Shown here: positions 12,413 through 23,154 of the stretch, in pieces
How the letters are laid out: each line of letters starts with the position of its first letter
How positions within the stretch are numbered: position 1 is the stretch's first letter
Assembly (NCBI RefSeq): GCF_040802235.1
Contig: NC_133157.1
Span: 21,965,501 to 22,029,500 of the forward strand
Origin: Manis javanica
Taxonomy: Eukaryota; Chordata; Mammalia; Pholidota; Manidae
DNA: 64,000 nucleotides
Direction of reading: 5' to 3'
Notes under the pieces: model-generated
The model's database searches: none
The model's input: only the letters and a program-made list of their open reading frames with translations
What the model was told of the DNA's origin: nothing
Made by a program: the position numbers and the translations under genes

Positions 12413-12478
12413 GTAACCCTATTCTCAAGACTCAAAAGAGCAATTTGCTGTTATAGAAGTGGATTCGTGAGCAAACCG
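12413..12478 (+). CDS. TXNDC8: TXNDC8-specific additional coding exon
   Basis: This 66-bp exon (22 codons, phase 0) has an AG acceptor at 12411-12412 and a strong donor GTAAGT at 12479. It starts VTLFSRLKRAICCYRS and continues GFVSKP. I recognise it as the counterpart of the human TXNDC8 segment that begins VTLFSRIKRIICCYRSGF and sits between the QK of the beta-4 exon and the last exon. TXN has no equivalent: there the 66-bp exon 4 splices directly to the final exon. The insert is basic and has a CC pair. Skipping it keeps the frame and would give a protein with normal thioredoxin layout, so alternative use is possible (inference). The maintained frame and splice sites argue that the exon is functional. 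Confidence 0.88.
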
Positions 12479-13401
12479 GTAAGTGAAATGGGATCAGGAC
12501 AGAGTCACAAGTCTGGGGTTTCCCTGCTAGAAATAGAGTGAACCGTGAAGTGCACAGGAAGCACCAGACAGAATGCTGCTGCCTGGGAAAGCAGAATCAT
12601 TGGACGTGGGGCTAGTTTCTTTTCTGCTGCACCCTGAGCATTCAAGTTAATTCTAGACTTTTCCAATTTCTGTCCCAAAGTTCTTACACCATTTCTGGCT
12701 TCTAAAACCTCCCTCGCTGAAGCCTTCACCCAATCCCAGCCTTAGTTTATCCACTCTCTTCCTTCTGTCCAACTATCTGACACAACTGGTACTAAAGAGA
12801 TGATGAATAGTAAGGGTCTTAACTTCTATATTTCATCAAATAGAAGATGCCCATTGACAGATGCACCATTGAACGCTATTGAAAAGTGTTGCAAATAAAA
12901 TATGCTATCTACTGCATTCTGATTCAGAGATGTGAAAATTTGAAAAGAAAACTGCTCCTTAAAATCAATTGATTATCATACTGTTACCTGGGCAAAGGTC
13001 AAGGAATGGGAAATCAAAAGCCATTTGACCTCTGGCAAACATCTATATAAATTAACAAACCCTCACTATCAACGTATAAAAAAACTCTGAGAAGTTTCAA
13101 TGGATGGGCTTCCTCATTTCCAACACCATAATATATTTTAAATCTTAAGTTTAGAAGGATATTATGGAGATTTATATAATCTGGCAAAACACTAGCATTA
13201 ACAATTTTGAAAAGATGCCAAATAATTAAAATATCATGAATGTAATGTATTTAGTGCGTATGTGTGTATATTTAAAGTATGCGGCAGACAATGGAAATGA
13301 GCAGAGGATCATTTTACAAACAGGAGCAAAACCCTCAAAGCTTTAACATCTTTGTAATATTTGAACCAATAAATATTTCACCTTTGTGTGTTCGTGAACA
13401 G

Positions 13402-13464
13402 ATCTTTGAATTTTGTGGAGCTGATGCTGAAAAATTAGAAGCAAAGATTCAAGAACTAATGTAA
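13402..13464 (+). CDS. TXNDC8: TXNDC8 last coding exon and stop
   Basis: The acceptor 'tgttcgtgaacag' ends at 13401. The exon encodes IFEFCGADAEKLEAKIQELM and then TAA (13462-13464). It is 63 bp, the same as the coding part of TXN exon 5, whose protein reads [20 protein letters not shown]. It contributes the last beta strand and the C-terminal helix. A Cys replaces the Ser of the TXN 'EFSGA' motif. There is no frameshift or internal stop in any of the four exons, so the gene appears intact here. Confidence 0.93.
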   Translation: MFEFCGADAEKLEAKIQELM

Positions 13465-13481
13465 GCTGATCTCTAAGACAA

Positions 13482-13487
13482 AATACA
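13482..13487 (+). terminator. Possible TXNDC8 poly(A) signal (AATACA variant)
   Basis: No AATAAA or ATTAAA occurs between the stop codon and the L1 that starts about 350 bp later. AATACA, a known weaker variant, lies 18 bp after the stop and is followed by a GU-rich stretch at about 13512-13535 ('aatgtgtttgtgtctttatt'). This would give a very short 3'UTR. It is an inference without transcript data. Confidence 0.35.
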
Positions 13488-13814
13488 GTTGCAACATTTT
13501 AAAAGGCCATATTGAATGTGTTTGTGTCTTTATTTCTCCCAAATATTATAACGTTCTTTTGGTCTCCTAATGCTTTACAGGTTGGAAGTACACATTGCAG
13601 TCTCACTGAAAAATTGCTTAAAACTCTTGCAATATCAGATGTTGTGTCATTTCCATTCTCTAACTTGGCCCTTCTACTTTACTCTGAGCAGATTTCTTAG
13701 GTAATGTTTTTATGATCCTCACAACAGAGGCCCTAAACAGCTAAATAATATCAGTTCATTGAGGTTTTCCAGAGAACTGCCAAAGGTGAAATTCTTCGCA
13801 ATGATCAAGAAACA

Positions 13815-15165
13815 AATAAATGCCTATTGCTCTGCAAGGAAAGCAAGAGCAAAAATAAACAAGCAGAAGTACAACAAACTAAAAAGCTTCTGCACAAAAA
13901 AGGAAACCATCAACAAAACAAAAAGGCAACCAACAGTATGGAGAATATATTTGTAAATGATTTATCCGATAAGGGTTAACATCCAAAATATATAAAGAGC
14001 TCATATGACTCAACACCAAAAAAAAAAAAAAATGAATAACCCAATTAAAAAGTGGGCAGAGGACCTGAAGACATTTCTCCAAAGAAAATACAGACGGTCA
14101 ACAGGCACATGAAAAGATGCTCCACAACGCTAATCATCAGGGAAAGCAAATCAAAACCACAATGAGATATCACCTCACACCAGTCAGAATGGCTACTATC
14201 CAAAAGACAAAATAACAAATGTTGGTGAGGATGTGGAGAAAAGGTAATCCTCCTACACTGTTGGTAGGAATGTAAATTGGTACAGCCACTGTGGAAAGCA
14301 GTATGGAGGTTCCTTAAGAAAGTAAATATAGAAATACCATACAACCCAGTAATTCCACTTCAAGGAATTCACCCAAAGAAAATATATCTCTGAATCAAAC
14401 ATATATGCACCCCTATGTTTATTGCCACATTATTTACAATAGCCAAGATACGGATGCACCCAAAATGTCCCTCAGTAGATGAATGGATAAAGAAAATGTG
14501 GTACATACACACAATGGAATATTATTCAGTCATAAAAAGAAGGAAATCCTACCATTTGCAATAACATGGATGGACCAAGAGGGTATTATGCTAAGTGAAA
14601 TAAGCCAGGCAGAGAAAGACAAATGCCAAATGATTTCATATATATGTGGAATCTAAAACCAAAATGAAACAAACAGAACAGCAATAGACTCATAGACACT
14701 GAGAAGTGACTGGTGGTTACCATGGGAGAGGTATCGGGGTGGGTGGGTGAAATAAGTGAAGGGGATAAAGAGGCACAAAAATTTCAATCATAATATAAAC
14801 TAGTCAAGGGGATGAAAGTACAGCATAGAGAATATAGTCAATAGCTCTGCAACACCTTTCTATATTGATAGTATCTACACTAGTTGGTGTGAGCATTTAA
14901 TAATATATATATAATATATATATTATATATATATAATATATACATATTCAACAGTTATATATATATATAATATATATATATATTATATATAATATATATA
15001 TATATTAATATATATATATATATAATATATATATAAATAATATATATAATATATATATATATAAATATAATATATATATATAACTGTTGAATCACTATGT
15101 TGTATACTTGAAACCAATATAATATTATATACCAACTAGACTTCAATAAAGAAATATATATTTAA
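13815..15165 (+). mobile_element. Sense L1, 5'-truncated, ORF2 end plus 3'UTR
   Basis: The insertion starts in late ORF2 ('aaaagcttctgcacaaaaaa', 'cacaatgagatatcacctca', 'aatattattcagtcataaaa'). It runs through the 3'UTR and ends 'ttgtatacttgaaaccaata ... cttcaataaagaa'. Frame breaks are frequent (an A-run at 14019-14032, among others), so no protein is made. The 3' end style, 'gttggtgtgagcatttaata', matches the second copy at 55265-55785. It carries an AT-rich palindrome (separate entry) and sits about 350 bp past the TXNDC8 stop. Confidence 0.92.
14899..15082. repeat. Palindromic AT-rich repeat inside the L1 3'UTR
   Basis: About 180 bp consist nearly only of (AT)n/TATATAA units. Within it, 'attcaacagttatatatata' (from 14947) faces its reverse complement 'tatatataactgttgaat' (to about 15092), so non-simple arms flank the AT core. 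The related L1 at 55.7 kb has just 'gtgtgtaactgttaaac' at this place, so the palindrome grew after insertion. It could extrude a cruciform. Confidence 0.85.
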
Positions 15166-15619
15166 ATGCCTATTGACCTGGTGTTTTCCAAATATTCAGA
15201 GGCCTCGTCTAAGAGAGACATTGTATATGGCACTGAATTCTCCAATGCATCACCTTGTATTAGAACTGTGTTATTGTTCTCTCCCCCAATACCTTTCTAG
15301 AATTCTTCTATAAATTAAAAAAAAAATTTTTCCACAGAAAAAGCAAGGAAGTCCTTTTACTACCTACAATGTTATTTTTGTTTTATTTTTTCTTAACTGA
15401 GATAGCTCAGACATTTAGAGCCCAGAGAAGATGTGGCTTCCTCTCACACTATTCGCACCACGAGGCTGCCATCAGATGAACGCTGTCAGTCTCAAGTCAT
15501 AGAGTAGAGCTAGCTTTCCCTAGCTATTAACGACATAGGATCCCTGTGCTTTATTAGAAGTCTTTGGAATATATTGAGGAAACCAACACATGACAGCTTA
15601 AGCCAAAATGGACATCTAT

Positions 15620-15720
15620 TGGTCATTTAAGAAATATTTTTTGAGCACCTACACTAAGCCAAGCACTGTTATAGGTACCTAAGATAAATTGTGATTCATA
15701 AAATCCAAGGACAGATATAG
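15620..15720 (-). repeat. Antisense L2 3' tail
   Basis: 'gagcacctacactaagccaa' and 'gcactgttataggtaccta' follow the complement of the L2 3' end ('ttgagcacctactatgtgcc...' type). Confidence 0.6.
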
Positions 15721-15729
15721 CCAGCCTTT

Positions 15730-16370
15730 ACATGAAATTAAAACAGAGAGGAGGGATATGGAGAATCTGAGTTATTTCTGAGTATTTCTGTCTTGCTTTT
15801 CTCTTTTTGTCTGAATCACCCTTTCCAGTGCTATTCATAGATGTTCTTTATTGCTCCGTCCTCCTGCTGGAAAGGATGAAATGACCATTTACTGAGATCT
15901 TAAGAATGAGGAAATGTTTTATGACAATTGCAGGTCTCAAGTTCAAACAGACTTGGACTTAGAAATTAACAGGAGCACTTGGGTTCCAAGAAAGTTTTTG
16001 TTCCTATTTTAATAAAAGTCTCAGGCATTGTTAATGATGCTCTGCTTCTTTCCAGCTCAGACCCTGCCCCAGTGGGGCAGATGGGGCCTTCATGGAGTGA
16101 GGAGGCTGTGCTTTATGTTCAAGGGGCTTTACTGCTGCTCAGCCTGGGGACAAATCAAGCCTGACATTTCTCCTCCCCACAAGCCTGACCTCACCACGGG
16201 GCAAGGATGGAAGTTAGCAGGGCCCCTTGCCTAAATCTTTGGGCTCAGATGTGCTTAGCGCATCAGGCAGGACAGAGAAAGAGGTATTCCTCTCTCCATC
16301 AAAGAAAGAGCCCAGGGGGCTGGAATTTGTCACTCCTCCCCCTTTTCCAGACACGCCATTCTATCAAGCC
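15730..16370. other. Intergenic sequence, nothing identified
   Basis: GC content rises after 16040. Overlapping short + frames at 15979-16234 have no recognisable homology. Confidence 0.5.
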
Positions 16371-16373
16371 CAG

Positions 16374-16455
16374 GTGATATCCGAGTGATATTTTAACATG
16401 GTGATATTTTAATCCGGTGATAGTCTGGCCCAGCTCAGACAGAGGCTGGGCCAGA
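16374..16455. promoter_or_regulatory. Candidate GATA-site cluster plus perfect hairpin
   Basis: GTGATA occurs four times (16374, 16385, 16401, 16417; steps of 11, 16 and 16 bp). The third and fourth share the spacer pattern 'ttttaa'. Immediately after, 'tctggcccagc' (16424-16434) and 'gctgggccaga' (16445-16455) form an 11-bp perfect inverted repeat with a 10-nt loop. The TGATA cores are compatible with GATA-factor binding, but a decayed minisatellite is an alternative. Function is inferred only from motif clustering. Confidence 0.35.
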
Positions 16456-16459
16456 AAAG

Positions 16460-17415
16460 ATTTATTTCAGTGCCGGGATTGCAGCCTGAGCTAGCCTGCT
16501 CTAAAGATCCAAGCTGCTGGAAGGGCAAAGAATGTGACTGGGGTGCTGTGGGCCATACTGATGACAGGGGCCTCCATCCGCATTGGCACTAGTCCAGGTG
16601 AGTGGATATGCCTACCACCTTGGCTAAGGCCCCCACCCATCCCCACAGCCAGGCCACTGTGTGGAAGACAGGTGGGAAATCATTATATAGCTGGTGACAT
16701 CAGAAAGGTGGAGTTCTGTCCCTGAACGCATAAAATGTCAAGTTAGTGATGAAAAGCAGGGACCACTTTTATACTAAATCAACTCACATGAGTCCCTGGC
16801 CTCTGGAGACAGCAGCCTGGAAAATGTCTTTAGAGAGGAGGAGGAGGTGTGGCCAGGAGTGTCTCCAGCAGCCCCAGGCATTTTACATTCTGTAGCGTCT
16901 CTCTACATGTTGGAGCAAGCAGGTGTTTCATTTTCCTTCATTGTTCTTCCAGCCCTGCCTTCCATTTTAACAATAAAACAGGATGCATGTCAGAGTCTTA
17001 GAGAATTCCGTAGAAACCAAGGATTTCTCTGTCTCGCTTTCGGCAGCCAAGGTCTCAGTGTGATTTCTCTTGCCTAAGAGTAGAAGGGTCCATGCTTTTT
17101 ATAATGGCCTATTTTGATAGGAAAAGAGAACAAGATGTCACTTAATTTTTGCCTTGCTGTCTAATTCTGAGTTATACATTTTTTACCAATGCAATATTTA
17201 TTTATCAAGCACTAAGAGAATATTCCAGCTGAGACATGCTCCAGTAATGATTCATAAAATACAAGTTAGTGGGTCAGCATTTTCATAGAACAAAAAGTAT
17301 CAGAGTGTATTTACTGTAACAATGGTATTATTTCATGAAACTGGTTTAGTTACATGTATGTTTATACTAAGGCTACAATGTAAAATATATTTCTCACCTT
17401 CGGTTCTGGTGAGTC
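16460..17415. other. Intergenic sequence, nothing identified
   Basis: I see single-copy sequence with moderate GC content and no supported gene. Confidence 0.5.
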
Positions 17416-17419
17416 ACGA

Positions 17420-17640
17420 CAGAAGGCCATTGCCGTGAGGGTTTCATCTGCATCGGGTTGACCTGGGACAGGGGTTTGCAAAGGGAGTGAGGTTCTGGGA
17501 CCAGGAGTATCACATAGGAACTTGTAAGAAATGCATATTGTCAGACACCCCCCTCTCCACAGATAGCCTAAATCAGATACTGGGTGCATGTGGCAGTTCA
17601 CAAGAGGAATTGAGATTATTCTGATGCATATTTAGGGTGG
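17420..17640. mobile_element. MER5A-like hAT-Charlie remnant
   Basis: The order 'accaggagtatcacatagga', 'acttgtaagaaatgcatatt', 'agatagcctaaatcagatac' and 'gagattattctgatgcatat' follows the MER5A layout. It is diverged. Confidence 0.55.
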
Positions 17641-17744
17641 GCACTGCTGGTACATCAAAGAACTGATTACAAACCTCAGGCATTAGAACCAAAGAGGAAA
17701 GACAAAATCAATTTGTAACCCGTTTGACAAAACGAGATTCAAGA

Positions 17745-17890
17745 ATGCCACACACCATCTCATCTAATCTTCAAGGTAAATACCCTTCTATTTTACAGAC
17801 AGATGTAGAAGAAAGTTCAGAGATGAAGCTCCTTGCCCGACGTCACATGGCCAGTTAATGGTTGAGCCCAAATGGGAACCCAGGTATGCT
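17745..17890 (-). repeat. MIR SINE, antisense
   Basis: The complement-of-MIR order is seen: 'catctaatcttcaaggtaaa', 'attttacagacagatgtaga', 'tgcccgacgtcacatggcca', 'gttaatggttgagcccaaat' and 'gggaacccaggtatgct'. Confidence 0.85.
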
Positions 17891-17894
17891 AGAG

Positions 17895-18690
17895 AAAATT
17901 ACAGGAATGATCAGCTAACATGACAAGATTCTCTCAAAGCAGATAAAATCTACTGCCTCAGTCAGTCCTTTCACTAGTATCTCTCTGGCCCATGAACCCT
18001 GACTGAGGACATGGATTTCATGGAAATGTCCTTTGCTGATATAGTCTGTCTCCCAGCAACGTTCCTAAACATCTGTGTGTGACACCAGTCGTTTTTAGTT
18101 GTGCTGTGGGTACTCACTATGAAACAAATCTTGAGCCTTTTTGTTCCATCAAGTTTTTAAGGGCAAATGCTTGGGACCTTCGCATTAAGTATCCTCTTGG
18201 AGCGCCCACTTGACTCTTCTTCATCCGGGCTTTGAAGAAAAGGACCGGGTGACTAGATGAGAATGAGATGGTGGAGAAGAACAGCCAGGGAGTTTGAGCA
18301 AAGTACAGGATTTCTATACAGCCCCTGCTCCCCCAGGATCCTTATTCAGATGGCGCTTTTCTCCAGAAAACTCCTCCATCAATGCTGAATAAGCCCTGTG
18401 GGAACTTGCCACCAGGTAAGAATGCAAACTCAGCCAGGATTCCTCAGCCCTGCAGTTTCTGAGCTTCAGTCATTCACGTCACTTGTATTATTTACTTAAT
18501 TGATTCACTTTTTTGTATACGAATACATTTATTTGCAACAAAGCTTGTTATCACCAAACCTAAACAGAGGACGAATATTGTTCTCAGACATAGAAGAAAA
18601 CTTTGTAAACAAATATCGAAAACAAGGTGATTTTTGTTTTCAAGTCTTAACTTGGTATGTGGCTTGTCCAAGATGCAAAGCCTGACTGTT
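17895..18690. other. Intergenic sequence, nothing identified
   Basis: I see no gene, RNA or named repeat here. Confidence 0.5.
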
Positions 18691-18691
18691 C

Positions 18692-18775
18692 TCTTCCCCT
18701 CGCCTCCCCTCCCCTCCCCTCCCTTCCTCCCCTCCCCTCCCCTTCTCCCTACTCCTTTCTCTTTTCTCTCCCTCT
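18692..18775. repeat. CCCCT-rich low-complexity tract
   Basis: The tract has tandem imperfect CCCCT/CCCTT units on +, so it is GGGGA-rich on the minus strand. It accounts for the Glu/Gly/Arg-rich minus frame at 18492-18782, which is not a gene. The purine strand could form a triplex or G-quadruplex-like structure. Confidence 0.85.
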
Positions 18776-19264
18776 CTTCCAACAGAATGACAACTATTAG
18801 AAAGGTGTTAAAGATAGAATAGCACCAAATTAAGACTTTCTTCTTTAGTAATCAGAAGTAATGGAAAGACAATTAAAAAGGAATTAAGAGGGGATATATA
18901 AGAACCTTCTGTGCTTTCTGCCCAATGTCTCTCAACTCCAAAACTACTCCAAATAATAAAGTCTATGAATTTGTTAAGTGTACACATAAAATCAAGAAAC
19001 TTTTTTGGTTTATGTAAAATAACATTTTACACTGAAAAAATAAAAGGGAATCAGCATTCTCCCTGCATGAGTTGAGGTTATTTAATGCTACCCCAGGTCA
19101 CCGGAAATTATTACCTGCAATTATGTCTCACATAACATTGATCTGTGGCCCACATTTTGTGAAACACTATTTAGTCCGAGTCTGATTATATGAAAGAAAT
19201 AAGAGGAAAAAGTATAGATTGGATGGTGTCCTGCTGAGGGCAGAATGAAGCTGTGAACCACACA

Positions 19265-19520
19265 CCTTTCTGCCAAAGCCCTTCAGGACCTGGCCATCGT
19301 GCTCGATTGCGCCCTTCTCCCGTCACCCACGCAGCCCAGGCATTATCTCAAACTCTGTGCTCTTCCCTGCATCTGGAATTTCCTCCCTCCTCCTCTGCTT
19401 GTCAAATCTTATTCCAGATCGCTGCGCAAATACATCATTCTTTCAAGTCGGCCCACAAACAGGTGAGGCCTCCTTTGACTCTCCCAGACAACGAAAGCGT
19501 TCTTCCTCTTGTGTGTCCAC
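19265..19520 (+). mobile_element. L2 LINE 3' region (sense)
   Basis: 'agcccttcaggacctggcca', 'ctctgtgctcttccctgcat', 'ctggaatttcctccctcctc' and 'aggtgaggcctcctttgact' match L2 phrases. The 133-codon frame 19253-19654 is a chance opening through this L2 and the next element. Confidence 0.8.
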
Positions 19521-19589
19521 AGTGCTGTGTGTGCACAACCAGCAGAAATGCCATTTTTTTTGTTGCACCCGATGAATTTTTACGTCAGC

Positions 19590-19735
19590 CTAGGGTTACC
19601 AGAGAAAACACGTGGTGCCTTGTTAAATTGGAATTTCAGATAAACCACAGATAATTCTTTATTGTATGTATGTCCCATGCAATATTTAACTGGGTGGTCT
19701 GTGTTTTTTATTTGCTAAATCTGGCAACCCTATGC
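19590..19735. mobile_element. Palindromic MITE-like DNA element, copy 1
   Basis: It starts 'agggttaccagagaaaacac', holds 'aaattggaatttcagataaa' and 'attgtatgtatgtcccatgc', and ends 'tttgctaaatctggcaaccc'. The termini are inversely related (gttaccaga versus tctggcaac). A second copy lies at 28845-29035. I do not name the family. Confidence 0.65.
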
Positions 19736-20284
19736 CTGCCTCAGATGAGACTCAGCTTGCTAAGGACAAAGGCTCCAGCCTTGTGTGTCCCAAGGACATT
19801 ACCCATCACCCAGGACAGGCTTGGTAACTATTGGATGGATGAATGACTGCTGCCCAAATGTACACAGGAAGCACTACAATTTCAACTAAGATCAGGAATG
19901 CATTTCTACTTCTACCTGGAAATGAAGGCTTATAAGGGAGGGAGGATAGTGTGCTCAAATTTAATACACCCATAGTCTATAAACTAGACCTGAAGGCAGG
20001 AGCAAAGATGTCTCCATTATTCTCTATCTTGTCTTTAACACAAAATAACAAGGCACACACTGCGTGGTTTCTATGTACTTAACAAGTCTATAATCAGCTC
20101 CCACACAGATCACATTACAAGGGTAAGAAATTGGTATACCGAATCCAGAGGGAGGCAGAATAAATAGCAGTATCCAAGAACAATCTACTCTGTGTTGGGA
20201 CCAGTTCCATCTCTGTTAATCAGGTTGGCAATTAATCACTGTATTTTGCTTTGAAGCTTCTCTGTGACAGCAGTGGGCAGTGAG

Positions 20285-20525
20285 GGAGGTCAGACCTGCT
20301 GGGAAGCCAGACCTGGGTTTGCAGTTATGACTCAGCTGCTGTCAGGCCTGAGATCTTCTCTGGGGCTCTGTTTTCTCATATGTAAACCAGATCACAACAG
20401 GTACCTCCAAAAGGTCAGTATTAAAGGGAACACTAGTATCCCACAGGTCTGGTGTTAGATGGAATTATGTCCATGAAGTGTTTTGCATGGCACCTGTTCA
20501 CAGCAAGGGCTCAAGGGTGGGTAAC
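20285..20525 (+). repeat. MIR SINE
   Basis: MIR phrases are in order: 'agccagacctgggtttgcag', 'ctctgttttctcatatgtaa', 'catggcacctgttcacagca' and 'agggctcaaggg'. The middle is diverged. Confidence 0.65.
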
Positions 20526-20564
20526 GATGGTGATGAAGATGAGGATGTTTTTTCTTTCAATCAT

Positions 20565-20665
20565 TCCAGCCAGATTGTAATCCCTTTGAACATATGAACC
20601 ATTTTATCTATTTTTTTCTTCTTTTGTATCTTCCAGCAGCCTCCAATATGATGTGCAATGAAGAG
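20565..20665 (+). repeat. L2 3'-end fragment (sense)
   Basis: 'cagattgtaatccctttgaa', then 'gtatcttccagcagcctcca', follow the L2 terminal block ('agactgtaagctcc... tatccccagcgcct'). Confidence 0.55.
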
Positions 20666-20669
20666 TAAT

Positions 20670-21195
20670 CATCCTACAGACATCCGGAGGCCAAAGTGTT
20701 TAAAATGTTCAGCATTTTAGTGCCTTTAATAAAACTGGTGATACTTAACCACAGCATAGCAGGGAATGAACAAAAATTAGCCTTTGTAGGTGACTAGTGG
20801 ACTATACACTGTCTTTCATAAATCACTGATGGACTATGTTTGGGCAGATAAGAAAAACACTAGACAAATAGAGTAAGTCACTTCCTTCTTAAAATAGTAA
20901 AGGACAGTTTGGGCATAAAAAGTTGCTCTTCCCACGCACCCCACTAAGATGTTTTATAGGATAATGTGCCCCAATCCCAGGCACCCCCCATTGGGAACAT
21001 ACCTTTCTTGCCCGCATCTCCAGGAAAGAGTGATTGACAATCCCCTCAGCAGATGGATACTCACCACATAGGAGCCATTCCCCAGCCTTAGTCCTCAGTT
21101 GTTCCTAGCTGAACTATACTTATTATTAAACTTGTATTTCCATGTTAAAACACCTTGATTTAAATCAGGCCAAGTCGTCATTGGCACCTGCATTT
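20670..21195. other. Intergenic sequence, nothing identified
   Basis: No gene or firm repeat is visible. Confidence 0.5.
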
Positions 21196-21199
21196 ATAA

Positions 21200-21340
21200 C
21201 TGTGTCACCTCCTCCCCTCTCTTCTTGGGACTCTGTGGCTTTGAACAGTTTACCTGGAACGTAGTTTTTTCACCTGTATAAGGAGAAAGTTGGACTCATG
21301 TGGTCTCTGAGCTCCCTTCCAGCTCTGTGTCCTCAGGTTC
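21200..21340 (+). repeat. MIR-related SINE
   Basis: 'aactgtgtcacctcctcccc', 'acctgtataaggagaaagtt' and 'ggtctctgagctcccttcca' plus gctctgtgt resemble the MIR/CORE-SINE type ending in 'cttccagctctg'. Confidence 0.5.
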
Positions 21341-21344
21341 CCAT

Positions 21345-22545
21345 CCCTCTAGTCTGTTACTGCATCTCCTTCCAGATTCTCCCCAGGGCTAAATCGAAGT
21401 CTAGGAAAGGCTACGTTGGTCAAAATCTCTTTCTCGTCAGTTTAGCATTCATTTCTATGTCAGCTCAAATGTGTACTCAAAGCCAATCCAGGTAAAAAGG
21501 ATCCAAAGGTTGAGGTTCAGCTCTTACTAACCAGAAAGCCCACTGATCATGTCTTACAAGCCTTGGGCATTGAAAGGTGCCTGATACCTAGAAAACATTC
21601 AGTAATTGTTGGTTGTCATTGGTGTTCCTGTTATTACCACTGCAATGGGGAAAATCAATATATTAGAATTATTCCATCCTTGTCTATGCCCTTCATTGGG
21701 CCTGGGAATGCCATCCACCCACCCACTCCTTTGTGCAGAGAAAGCCAAGGCATAGGAAGGGAGAGAGAAGAGAATTAGGGAAGAGTAACAGCCTGGATTG
21801 CAAGGAGAGAGAACGGCATTAGGTCATCCCAACTTTTCCCTGCTGTCATGTTATTCAGTCACCCCCTGCTTACAGTTTGTATAAGGAGCTTTTCCAGGTT
21901 GCTTCATCTAAAGCATTCCAGATGCCTTACATCACCGCAATAGTTACTCATTTCCTTATGCTACACAGTATCCTCTCCCAGTGGTCTTTAAAATGCAAAT
22001 ATAACCAAGTGGTAACACATCAAATTCCTAACCCTGATTTTAAGTTCCGTGGGAAAGGAAAGAAAGAAGTGTCCAAAGTTAGAGATCATGTAGAGGAAGT
22101 GTGGTGTAGAGAAAAAGATGCTAGGAGGGGGGACAAGACTTGAGCCCGTGGGGCAGGGGCAGGGAGGACACCCTCCACCTTATGGCTCCCCCTCTGGGCT
22201 GACCCTCCCACCCCTCCCCAGATGTTAAGAGTCTGGGGATTCCCTTAGGACCCAGACCAGCCACCCACAGATCAGCATGGCTCTGTGCCTAGGGCACTGT
22301 GGCTTCTGACAGCACCTGATTGACCCGTCCTCAGAACTGGAAGAAGCTGCCCTAGACACGTGGTATTGAGTCTGGCCTAAGGATACTGCTGAGGACTTTT
22401 TAAATGGCACCATAACAGGAGTGCAGGTATTCTCTTGAACGCAGCTGGTTTTTCCTTTGTGGGCACAGTAACCGTGAAACTGAGCAGGACGAAAGTAACG
22501 TCCCCCAAGATCTCCTACACCAAGTGGAGATCCCCAACCCCCAGT
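21345..22545. other. Intergenic sequence, nothing firm
   Basis: The interval contains frames up to 108 codons (22225-22551, minus). They show neither homology nor gene architecture. Confidence 0.5.
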
Positions 22546-22549
22546 TGTC

Positions 22550-22945
22550 ATGACTACTGGCGGATAATGGCTCCAGCTGCCTCCTTCTGCTGAGAATTAC
22601 CCTTGGCTGATGGGGCCCCTTTGCCTAGGAGGTTATAACTCCTCTAAAGGCAGCCCATAATTAATGACTAATTTGGGGGCATAAAAGGTCCCTTGCCTCA
22701 AGGGGGTAAAACTGCGCTGACACTCATTCTTGAGATCCCACTTCCTATGTATCAGCCACAAGGCTGGTCCTGACCTAAGACTTTGCTTCCTCTTGGCCTT
22801 TCCCCTCCCCTGCTTTTCACTCCCTCCCATTTTTGAAAGATCACCCTCAGTAAAGTTCAGAAACCATGATGCAATAATGTTTTAGTCTCTTCTTCTAGGA
22901 ACTTGACTCGTACACTCTGCTTCGTTGGATCTACTAACTGTAAAG
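22550..22945 (+). mobile_element. Possible LTR remnant (sense)
   Basis: CATAAAAGG (22680-22688) is TATA-like. It is followed by 'tgcctcaagggggtaaaact', a C/T-rich stretch, and a terminal segment 'aaaccatgatgcaataatgt' like the R/U5 of ERVL-type LTRs. No flanking duplication or internal region was found. The family is not assigned. Confidence 0.4.
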
Positions 22946-23154
22946 GTATTATTTTTATGTATCACCAAGAAAGAAAAGCTGACCGTGAGTGTGTGACCAG
23001 TCTTCCGTTGCAAGACACGTCCTAAGTTCAGTGAAAAAAATCATCTTTGGAATAATATGATCTCGCTATATTGCATACATCTCTGCCACTTGTTTACACA
23101 TGGGCAAACTGTTTCATCTTTTTATACGTCATGATTCACAAATCTGGAAAACCA

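Noticed and set aside
14955-15146. Ile/Tyr-rich minus frame
   Set aside because: It is the translation of the (AT)n palindrome.
19253-19654. 133-codon + frame
   Set aside because: It covers an L2 fragment and part of a MITE, so it is a chance opening.
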